Assembly (NCBI GenBank): GCA_036523395.1
Contig: DATDEH010000006.1
Span: 1-34,463, forward strand
Length of the DNA stretch: 34,463 bases
Source of the DNA: Candidatus Limnocylindria bacterium
GTDB lineage: Bacteria > Chloroflexota > Limnocylindria > P2-11E
Reading direction: 5' to 3'
Every line of letters begins with the position of its first letter. The first letter of the stretch is position 1. The position numbers and the translations under genes were made by a program. Of the stretch, positions 21,638 to 29,528 are shown piece after piece. The notes below the pieces were generated by a model that saw nothing but the letters and a program-made list of their open reading frames with translations, was not told the origin of the DNA and did no database searches.

Positions 21638-22536
21638 CGCGGCGCGCCGCATTCGACGAGGTCGGCGAGCACAACAGGCGGATGTGGGAGCGCCTCGCGG
21701 AGGCGGGCATCCCCTACACGCGTCCGATCGGCAAGCCCCCGCGCGACGCCCGCGGCAAGCGGCGTTTCCTCGACGAGCTGACGCGCGGACGACTGCGCGG
21801 CGTCGACCTCGAGCGCAAGCGTGTGCTCTCCCTCGCTGGTGGCGGAGGCTGGGACGCCGTCCTGTTCGCCGAGCTCGGCGCGACGACGACGCTCTTCGAC
21901 ATCTCGAAGCGCCAGCTCGCCACCGTGCGCGCGCTCGCGCGCGACCGCGGAACGAGGCTGCGCTTCGTGCAGGGCGACATGCGCGATCTCTCGGCATTCG
22001 CGAAGGAAGAGTTCGACATCGTGAATCACCATCACTCGATGGTCTTCGTTCCGGACGCGACGCGTGTCATCGGCGAGGTCGCACGGATCCTCGCGTTTGG
22101 CGGGATCTACGTCTTCTCGACCATGCATCCGGTCGCGCTGCGCATGCAGGAGACCTGGACCGGGACTGGCTGGGGTTTCAAGCAACGTTACTTCGATGAC
22201 GGAGCGGTCCCGTTCGACGATGCGGTCTGGGAATTCGGGAAGGTGAAGGTCGAGGCGCGAACGCTCGAGTATGGGCACCGCACGAGCGATCTCGTCAACG
22301 CGTGCGCGAAGAAGGGTCTGCTCGTGGATGGCCTCTGGGAGTATTCCCCGAGCTACGAGGGCGGCGAACCGGGGTCAGCGGACGAGCTCGAGCGGTTCCT
22401 TCCCGCGTATCTGGAGATCAGGGCGCGTCGCGCGGCGCCCGGGACGAGTCGCGTAGCGGGCGGGGCTCACCCTGCCGCGCCACCCGGCGGCGCAGGTCGG
22501 CGCTCGACTCGGCGTACTGCGACACGATCTCGCTGA
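21616..22536 (+). CDS. Class I SAM-dependent methyltransferase
   Basis: The open frame codes 306 residues, of which about the first 275 look conserved. The Rossmann motif I is VLSLAGGGGWDAVLFAELGA, the acidic motif II is TLFDIS, motif III-like is FVQGDMRDL and post-motifs include FDIVNHHHSMVFVPD and LAFGGIYVFSTMHP. The acceptor is unknown; small-molecule methylation is most likely. The ATG at 21616 overlaps DUF3105 by 22 bp. A CTG at 21634, overlapping that stop (CTGA) with GAGG 7 nt upstream, is an alternative start that matches two CTG cases elsewhere in the window. The Arg/Pro/Gly-rich tail after about 22440 overlaps the opposite-strand gene and is probably read-through rather than fold. 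Confidence 0.85.
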   Translation: MLRGCSLTRRAAFDEVGEHNRRMWERLAEAGIPYTRPIGKPPRDARGKRRFLDELTRGRLRGVDLERKRVLSLAGGGGWDAVLFAELGATTTLFDISKRQLATVRALARDRGTRLRFVQGDMRDLSAFAKEEFDIVNHHHSMVFVPDATRVIGEVARILAFGGIYVFSTMHPVALRMQETWTGTGWGFKQRYFDDGAVPFDDAVWEFGKVKVEARTLEYGHRTSDLVNACAKKGLLVDGLWEYSPSYEGGEPGSADELERFLPAYLEIRARRAAPGTSRVAGGAHPAAPPGGAGRRSTRRTATRSR

Positions 22537-22792
22537 GCTTTCGGGCGGCGACCGGGATGTTCACGGCCCAGCCGACACCGAAGACTTTCTCCGAGAAGAC
22601 CAGATCGCTGTCCGGCGCCCAGTACGCCTCGCGCAGGCGATCCAGCGTCGGGATCCGGAAGTCGTAGGGAACGACTCCCGCGACCTTGCCGTTCCAGGTA
22701 CGCGCTTCGGGCGGTTTGCGTAGCTCCTGATAGATCGCTGCGGCGAACGCCGTCCACGCGAGCGTGCGGATGAGCTTCACGAGATCCTTCAC
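22418..22792 (-). CDS. DUF5808-type hypothetical protein
   Basis: A 124-residue protein. A short N-terminal hydrophobic helix (KLIRTLAWTAFAAAIYQEL) is followed by the domain core WNGKVAGVVPYDFRIPTLDR, LREAYWAPDSDLVFSEKVFG and VGWAVNIPVAARKL. This closely resembles the DUF5808 pattern (VPYDFR...TL...W.P.......FGVGW.VN). The GTG at 22792 overlaps the pyrE stop (GTGA). The Arg/Pro-rich tail overlaps the methyltransferase 3' end by 119 bp. The function of the family is unknown; coupling to pyrE does not by itself imply a role in pyrimidine synthesis. Confidence 0.8.
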   Translation of the reverse strand: MKDLVKLIRTLAWTAFAAAIYQELRKPPEARTWNGKVAGVVPYDFRIPTLDRLREAYWAPDSDLVFSEKVFGVGWAVNIPVAARKLSEIVSQYAESSADLRRRVARQGEPRPLRDSSRAPRDAP

Positions 22793-23385
22793 TTGCGCAC
22801 CACCTGAGCAGAGGTCGTGCCAGGCTTCGTAAGCCGCACGCCGTCCGCGCATTGTGGGCAATCTTCCGGAAGATGTGTGGGCATGTCGACGGTCCACAGC
22901 GCATGCAAGGGCACATCGAGCGTCGCTGAGCCACCGGAGCGATCAACGAGCACCGCCGCGCCCACGACGGGCGCGCCGGCGCGCCGCACCGCATCGATCG
23001 TCTCCTGAACGGAACCGCCGGTCGTCATGATGTCGTCGACGACGAGAACACGCTCTCCGGTGTCGAGCTCGAACCCGCGCCGGAACTCTCTGCCGCGACC
23101 GTTCTCGATCCGCTCGGCATAGACGGCGCGCAGGTCCATCTGGCGCGCGACCTCATGCGCGAGGATGATGCCGCCGGTCGTCGGTCCTGCGACGGTTCGC
23201 GGTGCGAGGGACCGTGCCCACGCCGCGATGTCGGCGCAGAGAGCGGCGGTGCGCACCGGCCACTGGAGTACCTGGAACTTCTCGAGGTAGCGCGACGAGT
23301 GCTTGCCCGACGCGAGGACGAAGTGTCCTTCGCGGAAGGCACCGGCTTCGCGGAAGATGAGCTCGACCTCGCGCGGCGTCACCAT
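22789..23385 (-). CDS. pyrE: Orotate phosphoribosyltransferase
   Basis: A 198-residue enzyme that transfers ribose 5-phosphate from PRPP to orotate, giving OMP in pyrimidine synthesis. The PRPP-binding motif VLVVDDIMTTGGSV is intact. Upstream are GHFVLASGKHSSRYLEKF and the substrate loop YAERIENGRGREFRRGF. A C-terminal PEDCPQCADG segment with two Cys occurs in one PyrE subgroup. The ATG at 23385 is preferred over 23406: it has a GATACT box 8 nt upstream, whereas 23406 would place that box inside the gene. It is divergent from the glucose dehydrogenase gene, 42 bp apart. No other pyr genes lie in the window. Confidence 0.93.
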   Translation of the reverse strand: MVTPREVELIFREAGAFREGHFVLASGKHSSRYLEKFQVLQWPVRTAALCADIAAWARSLAPRTVAGPTTGGIILAHEVARQMDLRAVYAERIENGRGREFRRGFELDTGERVLVVDDIMTTGGSVQETIDAVRRAGAPVVGAAVLVDRSGGSATLDVPLHALWTVDMPTHLPEDCPQCADGVRLTKPGTTSAQVVRK

Positions 23386-23393
23386 CGCGCGAC

Positions 23394-23399
23394 AGTATC
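23394..23399 (-). promoter_or_regulatory. Candidate -10 box, pyrE
   Basis: GATACT lies 8 nt before the ATG at 23385, with no Shine-Dalgarno; it points to a leaderless transcript. Confidence 0.35.
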
Positions 23400-23415
23400 G
23401 CCGCATGGATGCTCA

Positions 23416-23421
23416 TATGCT
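23416..23421 (+). promoter_or_regulatory. Candidate -10 box, glucose dehydrogenase operon
   Basis: TATGCT ends 6 nt before the GTG at 23428, with no Shine-Dalgarno. Transcription would begin at or next to the start codon of the first gene of the six-gene sugar operon. Confidence 0.4.
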
Positions 23422-23427
23422 CCGCCC

Positions 23428-24492
23428 GTGCGTGCGCTCACGGTGATACCGGGTCGCGCGGGCTCCGGCGCGGTGCGCGACGTCCCCGAACCACAGGTCG
23501 CCGAAGGCGAGGTGCTCGTCGACGTCGTGCGCGTCGGGCTGTGCGGCACCGATGCGGAGATCGAACGCGGCGAGTACGGCCAGGCACCCGATGGTGCGGA
23601 CGTGCTGGTGCTCGGTCATGAGAGCTTCGGACGTGTCGCGCGCGACGCGGGCGCCCTCAAGGCTGGGACGCCGGTCGTCGCGAGCGTCCGCCGCCCCGAT
23701 GGCTGTCCGAATTGCCGCGCGGGCGAACAGGACATGTGTCTTTGGGGGCAGTTCCGCGAGCGCGGTATCAAGTCCCTTCACGGTTTTTGCGCGGAGCGTT
23801 TTGCGGAACGCAGCGATTACCTCTTCGTCGTGCCCGAGGCGATCGTCGACGTCGCCGTCCTCCTCGAGCCGCTCACCATCGCCGTAAAGGGATGGCGCCA
23901 TCTCTCGACCGCGCAGCGTCGCATGACGGTATGGGAGCCGCGAACCGCCATCGTCGCGGGCGGCGGTCCGGTCGGGCTCCTCGCGGCGACGAAGCTTCGT
24001 CTTCAGGGTCTCGACGTCACCGTCGTCGAGCGCCAGCACAAGCCCGAGAAGGAGGCCCTGCTCGCGCGGATCGGGGCCGGCTACGCCGCGACGAGCGTCA
24101 CGCCGCTGGCGAAGATCGCGGAACGCTCGAAACGCATCGATGTCGTGATCGAAGCGACCGGGAATTCCGCCGTCGCGTTCGAGTGCCTGCGGCTCGTTGG
24201 TGCGAACGGCGCCGCGCTCCTGACCAGCGTCACCGGGGCGAAGCGATCGCTCGAGGTGCCAGCGGATCTCATCAATCAGACGCTCGTGCTGAACAACGTG
24301 CTCGTGATCGGGACCGTGAACGGGAAGGCCGATGACTTCCGGCAGGGGATCTCCGACCTATCGGACGCAGAGCGCCGGTGGCCGGGGTTCCTCGGCGCGC
24401 TCATCACGCGACGGGTTCCGCTTGAGGACGCGGCACGCGCGTTGCCGCACGATCCTTCGCAGATCAAGACAGTGGTGGAGGTGCGCGCTTGA
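23428..24492 (+). CDS. gdh: Glucose 1-dehydrogenase (zinc MDR family)
   Basis: A 354-residue medium-chain dehydrogenase of the archaeal-type glucose dehydrogenase group. The catalytic zinc site uses Cys39 (GLCGTDAE) with His64-Glu65 (LGHES) and Glu150-region (LLEPLTIAVKG). A Cys-rich lobe CPNCRAGEQDMC has Cys93, Cys96 and Cys104. The NAD(P) fold has GGGPVGLLAA (178-187). NGKADDFRQGISDL near the end is typical of glucose dehydrogenases rather than alcohol dehydrogenases. It oxidises glucose (possibly other aldoses) to the lactone, the first step of a non- or semi-phosphorylative Entner-Doudoroff route. The GTG at 23428 matches the family start. Its stop overlaps the next gene (TTGA). Confidence 0.88.
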   Translation: MRALTVIPGRAGSGAVRDVPEPQVAEGEVLVDVVRVGLCGTDAEIERGEYGQAPDGADVLVLGHESFGRVARDAGALKAGTPVVASVRRPDGCPNCRAGEQDMCLWGQFRERGIKSLHGFCAERFAERSDYLFVVPEAIVDVAVLLEPLTIAVKGWRHLSTAQRRMTVWEPRTAIVAGGGPVGLLAATKLRLQGLDVTVVERQHKPEKEALLARIGAGYAATSVTPLAKIAERSKRIDVVIEATGNSAVAFECLRLVGANGAALLTSVTGAKRSLEVPADLINQTLVLNNVLVIGTVNGKADDFRQGISDLSDAERRWPGFLGALITRRVPLEDAARALPHDPSQIKTVVEVRA

Positions 24493-25130
24493 AAGTGCAC
24501 GACGTGTCGCTGGTGATGCGCGCGGACATGCCGACCTGGCCCGGCGAGGAGGGGCCGAAGACCACACCGCTACGGCGGATCGCGAACGGCGATTCGGCCA
24601 ACGTCTCCGTGGTCTCGTTCGGCAATCACACCGGAACGCACGTCGATCCGCCCGTGCACTTCATCGAAGGCGCCGGCACCGTCGACAAGCTGCCGGTCGA
24701 TGCGCTCGTCGGACCGTGTCGCGTGGTCGAGTTCGATGGCCCGCGTCACATCAGCGCTGCATGGCTCGACCTGGCCGGCATACCGGCGGGGACGGAGCGC
24801 ATCCTCTTCAAGACGCGCAATAGCGAACGCTGGCGCGAGCCGGTGAAGCCGTTCGACCGCGACTTTGTCGCGCTCGACCGCACCGCAGCACGCTGGTGCG
24901 TTGACCGCGGCATGAAGCTCGTCGGCATCGACTACCTCTCGATCGAGCCTCAGGGGCCCGAGAAAGAGGGATACCCCACGCACAAGCAGCTCCTCGGCGC
25001 GAGGATCGTGATCATCGAGGGGCTCGATCTAAAGGACGTTCGGCCCGGTCAGTACGACCTCGCCTGCGGTGCGATCAAGTTCGAAGGCGGTGACGGTGCA
25101 CCCGCAAGGGTCTTCCTCATCGAACGCTGA
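24489..25130 (+). CDS. Cyclase-family (kynurenine formamidase-like) metal-dependent hydrolase
   Basis: A 213-residue protein of the cyclase/KynB fold. The metal-binding motif HTGTHVDPPVHF is intact at 47-58 (His47, His51, Asp53, His57). Further family elements are PTHKQLLGARIVIIEGLDL and a closing Glu/Asp-rich strand. Characterised relatives hydrolyse amide or ester bonds of small rings (N-formylkynurenine, isatin). The TTG at 24489 overlaps the glucose dehydrogenase stop. Because glucose dehydrogenase makes a lactone, this directly coupled hydrolase could open it to gluconate. That is an inference, and no kynurenine-pathway gene is present to support the KynB role. Confidence 0.85.
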   Translation: MKVHDVSLVMRADMPTWPGEEGPKTTPLRRIANGDSANVSVVSFGNHTGTHVDPPVHFIEGAGTVDKLPVDALVGPCRVVEFDGPRHISAAWLDLAGIPAGTERILFKTRNSERWREPVKPFDRDFVALDRTAARWCVDRGMKLVGIDYLSIEPQGPEKEGYPTHKQLLGARIVIIEGLDLKDVRPGQYDLACGAIKFEGGDGAPARVFLIER

Positions 25131-26835
25131 CACTCGCGGCGCGGACGAGGTCGAGATCGGCCAGGCGCCTAGTCGTTTCGAGCGTGCGATCACGTGGACG
25201 CGCATCGCGGGCGCGGTCGCGGCGCTGCTCATCGCCCCGCTCCTTCCGAACCTGGGACTCCCATACGTGCTCGCGCTCTCGGGCTTCCTGGTGGCGTGGG
25301 CGGTCGTGCTGCATGTCCTGTCCGGACGCGCGAGCACCCCGGCGGATCTCGAGCAGACCTCGAAGGTGGCCTTCGTCGGGGACTGCATCGTCATCTTCCT
25401 CGGGATGCTGGTGGTCACGCCTGACCCGAACTGGGTCCTGTTCCCGATCTTCGCCGTGCTGTTCATCATCACCGCCGCGTTCCGACTCGGCGATGTCGGA
25501 GCGGGCGCCGCGACGCTCATCGTGTCGCTCGAATTCCTCGGCCTTGCGATCTGGCGCGAGCGTGCGCTGGGTCTGCCGATCACGCTTCCCTACCTGGCGT
25601 TCATCGTCGTCCTCTACGGACTTACCGCGCTCATCGTCTCGGCGATGCTGCGCGAGGTGGGCGTCATGCGGCGCGAGCGCACGGCGCTCATCCGCGACGC
25701 GAGCGATGCCCTGGAGCTGCGACGCGCCGACCGCGAACGCCGCGAGCTGCTCGATCGCGAACGCGCCGCGCGAACGGAGGCGGAGATCGCGACGGCGCGG
25801 CTTGAGGCGCTGCAGCGGATCACCGACGCCGCGCTTGCGCGCAGCGGGCTCGACGACCAGCTGTCCGAGATGCTGCGCCGGATCATGCCTGTCTTCGACG
25901 CCCGTGCCGCGCTCGCGCTCGTACCGAGCCTCCCTGCCGGAAGCTTTTCGGTGCGCGCCGCGGTCGGGATCGATCAGATGCTGCGTGCGCCGGTGCGCGT
26001 GCATGGCGGCGACGCGGAGCGCGCGATCCAGGCGCACCGGCCGATGCCGATCCTCGATCTGTCCGCTGCGGAACTGGACGCGCTCGTCGGCTCATCGGTG
26101 CAGGCGTCGGTCGTCGCGCCGCTGCACGCCGAGGGCGAGCTCGTCGGTCTTTTGTACCTCGCCAGTGACCACGGGCACGCTTTCACGTCCGACGAGCTCG
26201 GCCTGCTCCGTCTCATCGCCGAGCGCGTAGCGGGCACGATCGATCGTGCGGCACTCCTTGAGTCCGAGAGGCGCGCACGCGGGGCGGCAGAAGCGGCGGA
26301 AGGTCGCATGCGATTGCTGCTCGAAGCGGGCGAGGCGCTCAGTGAGGAGACCGCCGTGCAGCGCCGCCTCGAGCAGATCACGCGGCTCGCGGTGCCGAAG
26401 CTCGCGGACTTCTGCGCGATCGATCTGCTCGAAGAGGATGGATCGCTGCGGCGCGTGGCCCTCGCGGCATTGGAAGTCGATGTCGAGCGTGCGAACTGGG
26501 CTGTCGCGAGCCGCTACCGGCGCGATCCGCTAGGAACGCATCCGGTGTGGGAGGTGCTGCGCGACGCGCGGCCGCTCGTCTGGGACGAGGTCGACCCCGA
26601 CCGTCTGCAGCGCCTCGCTCGGAACGGCGACCACCTGCGCCAGCTGCTCGAGCGCGGCATCTGCTCCTGGATGGGCGTTCCGCTGAGGGTGGAGGGTCGG
26701 GTGCGCGGTGCGATGTCGTTCACCAACGCGGAGTCGCGGCGCCGTTTCGCACCGGACGATCTCGCGACCGCTGAGGAGCTTGCCGGCCGCGTGGCGGCGG
26801 CCATCGCGCGGTCACCGGGCGATACGATTGCCTGA
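25096..26835 (+). CDS. Six-TM membrane sensor with two GAF domains and no output domain
   Basis: About 579 residues. Six transmembrane helices (roughly residues 35-165) are followed by a charged coiled coil (about 170-225, RRERTALIRDASDALELRR onward). GAF1 then covers about 230-385 and GAF2 about 410-570; the protein stops right after GAF2. Comparable proteins usually continue into a histidine kinase, GGDEF or PP2C phosphatase domain, which is absent here with no sign of a frameshift downstream. The start is uncertain (GTG at 25069, 25090 or 25096, all inside the cyclase gene); 25096 has GAAGG 8 nt upstream. The gene ends 1 nt before the KDPG aldolase ATG, so it is part of the sugar operon and may sense sugar state or act through a protein partner. 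Confidence 0.82.
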   Translation: MHPQGSSSSNADTRGADEVEIGQAPSRFERAITWTRIAGAVAALLIAPLLPNLGLPYVLALSGFLVAWAVVLHVLSGRASTPADLEQTSKVAFVGDCIVIFLGMLVVTPDPNWVLFPIFAVLFIITAAFRLGDVGAGAATLIVSLEFLGLAIWRERALGLPITLPYLAFIVVLYGLTALIVSAMLREVGVMRRERTALIRDASDALELRRADRERRELLDRERAARTEAEIATARLEALQRITDAALARSGLDDQLSEMLRRIMPVFDARAALALVPSLPAGSFSVRAAVGIDQMLRAPVRVHGGDAERAIQAHRPMPILDLSAAELDALVGSSVQASVVAPLHAEGELVGLLYLASDHGHAFTSDELGLLRLIAERVAGTIDRAALLESERRARGAAEAAEGRMRLLLEAGEALSEETAVQRRLEQITRLAVPKLADFCAIDLLEEDGSLRRVALAALEVDVERANWAVASRYRRDPLGTHPVWEVLRDARPLVWDEVDPDRLQRLARNGDHLRQLLERGICSWMGVPLRVEGRVRGAMSFTNAESRRRFAPDDLATAEELAGRVAAAIARSPGDTIA

Positions 26836-26836
26836 G

Positions 26837-27511
26837 ATGGCCACCGTGCAGCAGCCCCTCGCACTGCGCCGCGACCTCGTCCGGATCTTCGGCGAGGACC
26901 GGCTTGTCGCGGTCGTCCGGACCGCCACGCCCGAGATCGCCGAGCGCGCCGCACGCTGGGTGGCCGAGGCGGGCGTCCGTCTTGTGGAGATCACGCTCAC
27001 TGTGCCCGACGCGTACGAGCTCATCGCGAAGCTCGCGACCGACGACACGTTCGCCAAGCAAGGCGCGATCGTCGGGGCCGGAACGGTGCTCTCCGGCGCG
27101 CAGGCCGAGGATGCCGTGCTCGCGGGCGCGCGATTCCTCGTCAGCCCCGCGCTGGTCCCCGAGATGCTCGCCGTCGGCCGCGCACGCGACGTGATGACGA
27201 TGCCAGGAACGATGACCCCGAGCGAGATGCTGAAGGCCGCCGAGCTCGGCGCTGACTTCATCAAGATCTTCCCCATCGCGACGATCGGCGGTCCCGACTT
27301 CGTGACGAACGTCCGTCGCGCGCTGACGCACCTCCCGCTGGTCGCGACCGGGAACGTCGAATACGACGAGATCCCCGCGTACTTCAAGGCAGGCGTCGTC
27401 GGCTTCGGCATCGGCGGCCCGCTCATCCGTGGCGATCTCCTGGATCGCGGGGATCACGCCGGCGTCGTAGCCAACGCGAAGCGGTTCCTCGCAGCGACGC
27501 GCAGGGCCTGA
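26837..27511 (+). CDS. eda: 2-keto-3-deoxy-6-phosphogluconate aldolase
   Basis: A 224-residue class I aldolase. The Schiff-base Lys143 lies in FIKIFPI and the catalytic Glu51 in LVEITLT. GAGTVLSGAQAEDAVLAGA and the PGTMTPSEML loop are typical of the KDPG/KHG aldolase family. It splits KDPG into pyruvate and glyceraldehyde 3-phosphate, and possibly also KHG or the non-phosphorylated sugar. The ATG at 26837 matches the family N-terminus; the frame upstream is inside the sensor gene. It sits between the sensor gene (1 nt gap) and the GH15 gene (1 nt gap), joining polysaccharide breakdown to the lower Entner-Doudoroff pathway. Confidence 0.92.
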   Translation: MATVQQPLALRRDLVRIFGEDRLVAVVRTATPEIAERAARWVAEAGVRLVEITLTVPDAYELIAKLATDDTFAKQGAIVGAGTVLSGAQAEDAVLAGARFLVSPALVPEMLAVGRARDVMTMPGTMTPSEMLKAAELGADFIKIFPIATIGGPDFVTNVRRALTHLPLVATGNVEYDEIPAYFKAGVVGFGIGGPLIRGDLLDRGDHAGVVANAKRFLAATRRA

Positions 27512-27512
27512 T

Positions 27513-29528
27513 TTGCCTCGCGACCTCCCGCTCGGCAACGGCGACTTCCTCGTCACGTTCGACGCGCGCTATCAGCTGCGCGACATCTACTACCCGCACG
27601 TCGGTCAGGAGAACCACACCGTCGGCGCGCCCTGCCGGTTCGGCGTCTGGGTCGACGGCAAGTTCAGCTGGGTCGGAGACGAAGCCTGGGAGTGCCACAT
27701 CGAGTACGAGCACGAAACGCTCGTGGGCGACACGGCGCTCCACAACGCGGCGCTCGGCCTGCGGCTGCGATGCCGCGACGCCGTGGACTTCGACCGCAAC
27801 ATCTACTTCAAAGAGGTCACGGTCGAGGACGAGTTCGGGCGCGAACGCGAGATACGCGCGTTCCAGCACTTCGACGCGCACCTGTTCGGGAACGAAGTCG
27901 GCGACTCGGCGTTCTACGATCCGCGCTCGCAGTCGATCGTCCACTACAAGGGACGCCGCGCGTTCCTCCTCTCGGGCACGGCGGGCGGGCACTCCTTCGG
28001 GCTGACCTCGTTCGCGATCGGACAGAAGGACGCACCAGGCAAGGAGGGCACCTGGCGCGACGCGGAGGACGGCGTGCTGTCACGGAACGCCGTGGCGCAG
28101 GGCTCCATCGACAGCGTGGGGATGCTGAGCTTCCGCGTGCCGGCGAACGGAAGCTCGACGGTCGTCTTCTGGATCGGGGCCGGCGCGTCGTACGACGACG
28201 TGCGTGAGCTCGACAAGCTCGTCCGCGAGCGCGGGCCGGCATCGTTCCTCGCCCGGACGAAGGACTACTGGCGGCTCTGGGCGAACAAGGACGAATCGGT
28301 CGCTGACCATCTGCCCGCGGAGATCGCCCGGCTTTACAAGCGATCCACGCTGATCATCCGCACCCAGGTCGACAACCGCGGCGCGATCATCGCCGGGAAC
28401 GACTCCGACGTCCTTCGCTTCAACCGCGACACGTATTCGTACCTCTGGCCGCGTGACGGCGCGCTCGTCGCGGATGCGCTTGACCTCGCCGGCTATGGCG
28501 AGGTGACGCGCCGCTTCTTCTTCCTCTGCGGCGACCTGATGACGCGGGAGGGCTACCTGCTGCATAAGTACAACCCCGACGGTTCGCTCGGCTCGTCGTG
28601 GCACGCCTGGTCCACTCCCGAAGGGCGGCTCGAGCTGCCGATCCAGGAGGACGAGACCGGTCTGCCGATCTGGGCGCTCTGGCAGCACTACGAACGCGAC
28701 CGCGACATCGAATTCATCCGCCCGCTGTACCGCAAGCTCGTTCGCACTGGCGCCGATTTCATGGCGACGTTCCGCGAAGTGCACTCGAAGCTTCCGGCGC
28801 CCTCGTTCGATCTCTGGGAAGAGCGCCGCGGGATCCACGCCTTCACGACCGCGGCGGTGTGGGCGGGCCTCACGGCCGCACGTAACTTCGCGGTCGCCTT
28901 CGGCCAGCACGAGCTCGCGAAGCGCTACGCGGTCGCCGCGCAGGAGATCCGCGAAGCGGCGCTCACACATCTCTGGGACGAGGATCGAGGCCGGTTCGTG
29001 CGTACCGTCGCGGTGCTGCCCGACGGCATGATCGTCAAGGACGCGACGATCGACATCTCGTTGGCCGGCATCTTCCTCTTCGGCATGCTGCCCGCCGCGG
29101 ATCCGCGCGTGGTCGCGACGATGAAGGCGATCGAGCAGCGCCTGACGGTGCGGACGCCCGTCGGTGGCATCGCGCGGTACGAGAACGACTACTACTTCCA
29201 GATCTCGCAGGACGTCGCCACCGTACCCGGGAATCCCTGGTTCATCAGCACGCTCTGGCTCGCTGAGTGGTACATCGCGACGGCGGCGACGCTCGACGAC
29301 CTCGAGCGCCCCCTCGGGCTGCTCCGTTGGTGCGCGAGCAAGGCGCTGCCCTCGGGCGTTCTCGCGGAACAGGTGCATCCGTACAGCGGCGAGCCGCTAT
29401 CGGTCTCGCCGCTCACCTGGTCCCACGCCGCGTTCGTGAGCGCCGTCCAGCATTACGCTCGCGCGTCCGCTCGGATCAAGGGACGCGCCCACGAGCGCGT
29501 CGTCCGCTCCGGAGAAGTCATCGCGTGA
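27513..29528 (+). CDS. Glycoside hydrolase family 15 (glucoamylase/trehalase type)
   Basis: A 671-residue inverting alpha-glucosidase with no signal peptide, so probably cytoplasmic. An N-terminal beta-sandwich (about 1-270) precedes the (alpha/alpha)6 barrel. The -1 subsite motif is YLWPRDGALVADAL (about residues 309-322). The general acid Glu lies in SFDLWEERRG, and the catalytic base region is GVLAEQVHPYSGEPLSVSPL near the end, followed by TWSHAAF. Substrates in this family are starch or glycogen ends, dextran-type glucans or trehalose; all yield beta-glucose, which would feed the glucose dehydrogenase four genes upstream. It starts with TTG 1 nt after eda, and its stop overlaps the TolB-like gene (GTGA). 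Confidence 0.93.
   Translation: MPRDLPLGNGDFLVTFDARYQLRDIYYPHVGQENHTVGAPCRFGVWVDGKFSWVGDEAWECHIEYEHETLVGDTALHNAALGLRLRCRDAVDFDRNIYFKEVTVEDEFGREREIRAFQHFDAHLFGNEVGDSAFYDPRSQSIVHYKGRRAFLLSGTAGGHSFGLTSFAIGQKDAPGKEGTWRDAEDGVLSRNAVAQGSIDSVGMLSFRVPANGSSTVVFWIGAGASYDDVRELDKLVRERGPASFLARTKDYWRLWANKDESVADHLPAEIARLYKRSTLIIRTQVDNRGAIIAGNDSDVLRFNRDTYSYLWPRDGALVADALDLAGYGEVTRRFFFLCGDLMTREGYLLHKYNPDGSLGSSWHAWSTPEGRLELPIQEDETGLPIWALWQHYERDRDIEFIRPLYRKLVRTGADFMATFREVHSKLPAPSFDLWEERRGIHAFTTAAVWAGLTAARNFAVAFGQHELAKRYAVAAQEIREAALTHLWDEDRGRFVRTVAVLPDGMIVKDATIDISLAGIFLFGMLPAADPRVVATMKAIEQRLTVRTPVGGIARYENDYYFQISQDVATVPGNPWFISTLWLAEWYIATAATLDDLERPLGLLRWCASKALPSGVLAEQVHPYSGEPLSVSPLTWSHAAFVSAVQHYARASARIKGRAHERVVRSGEVIA

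Noticed and set aside
28080-29378. Minus-strand open frame of 432 codons
   Set aside because: It is a shadow of the GH15 gene, with Arg/Glu/Val-rich low-information sequence and no motif.
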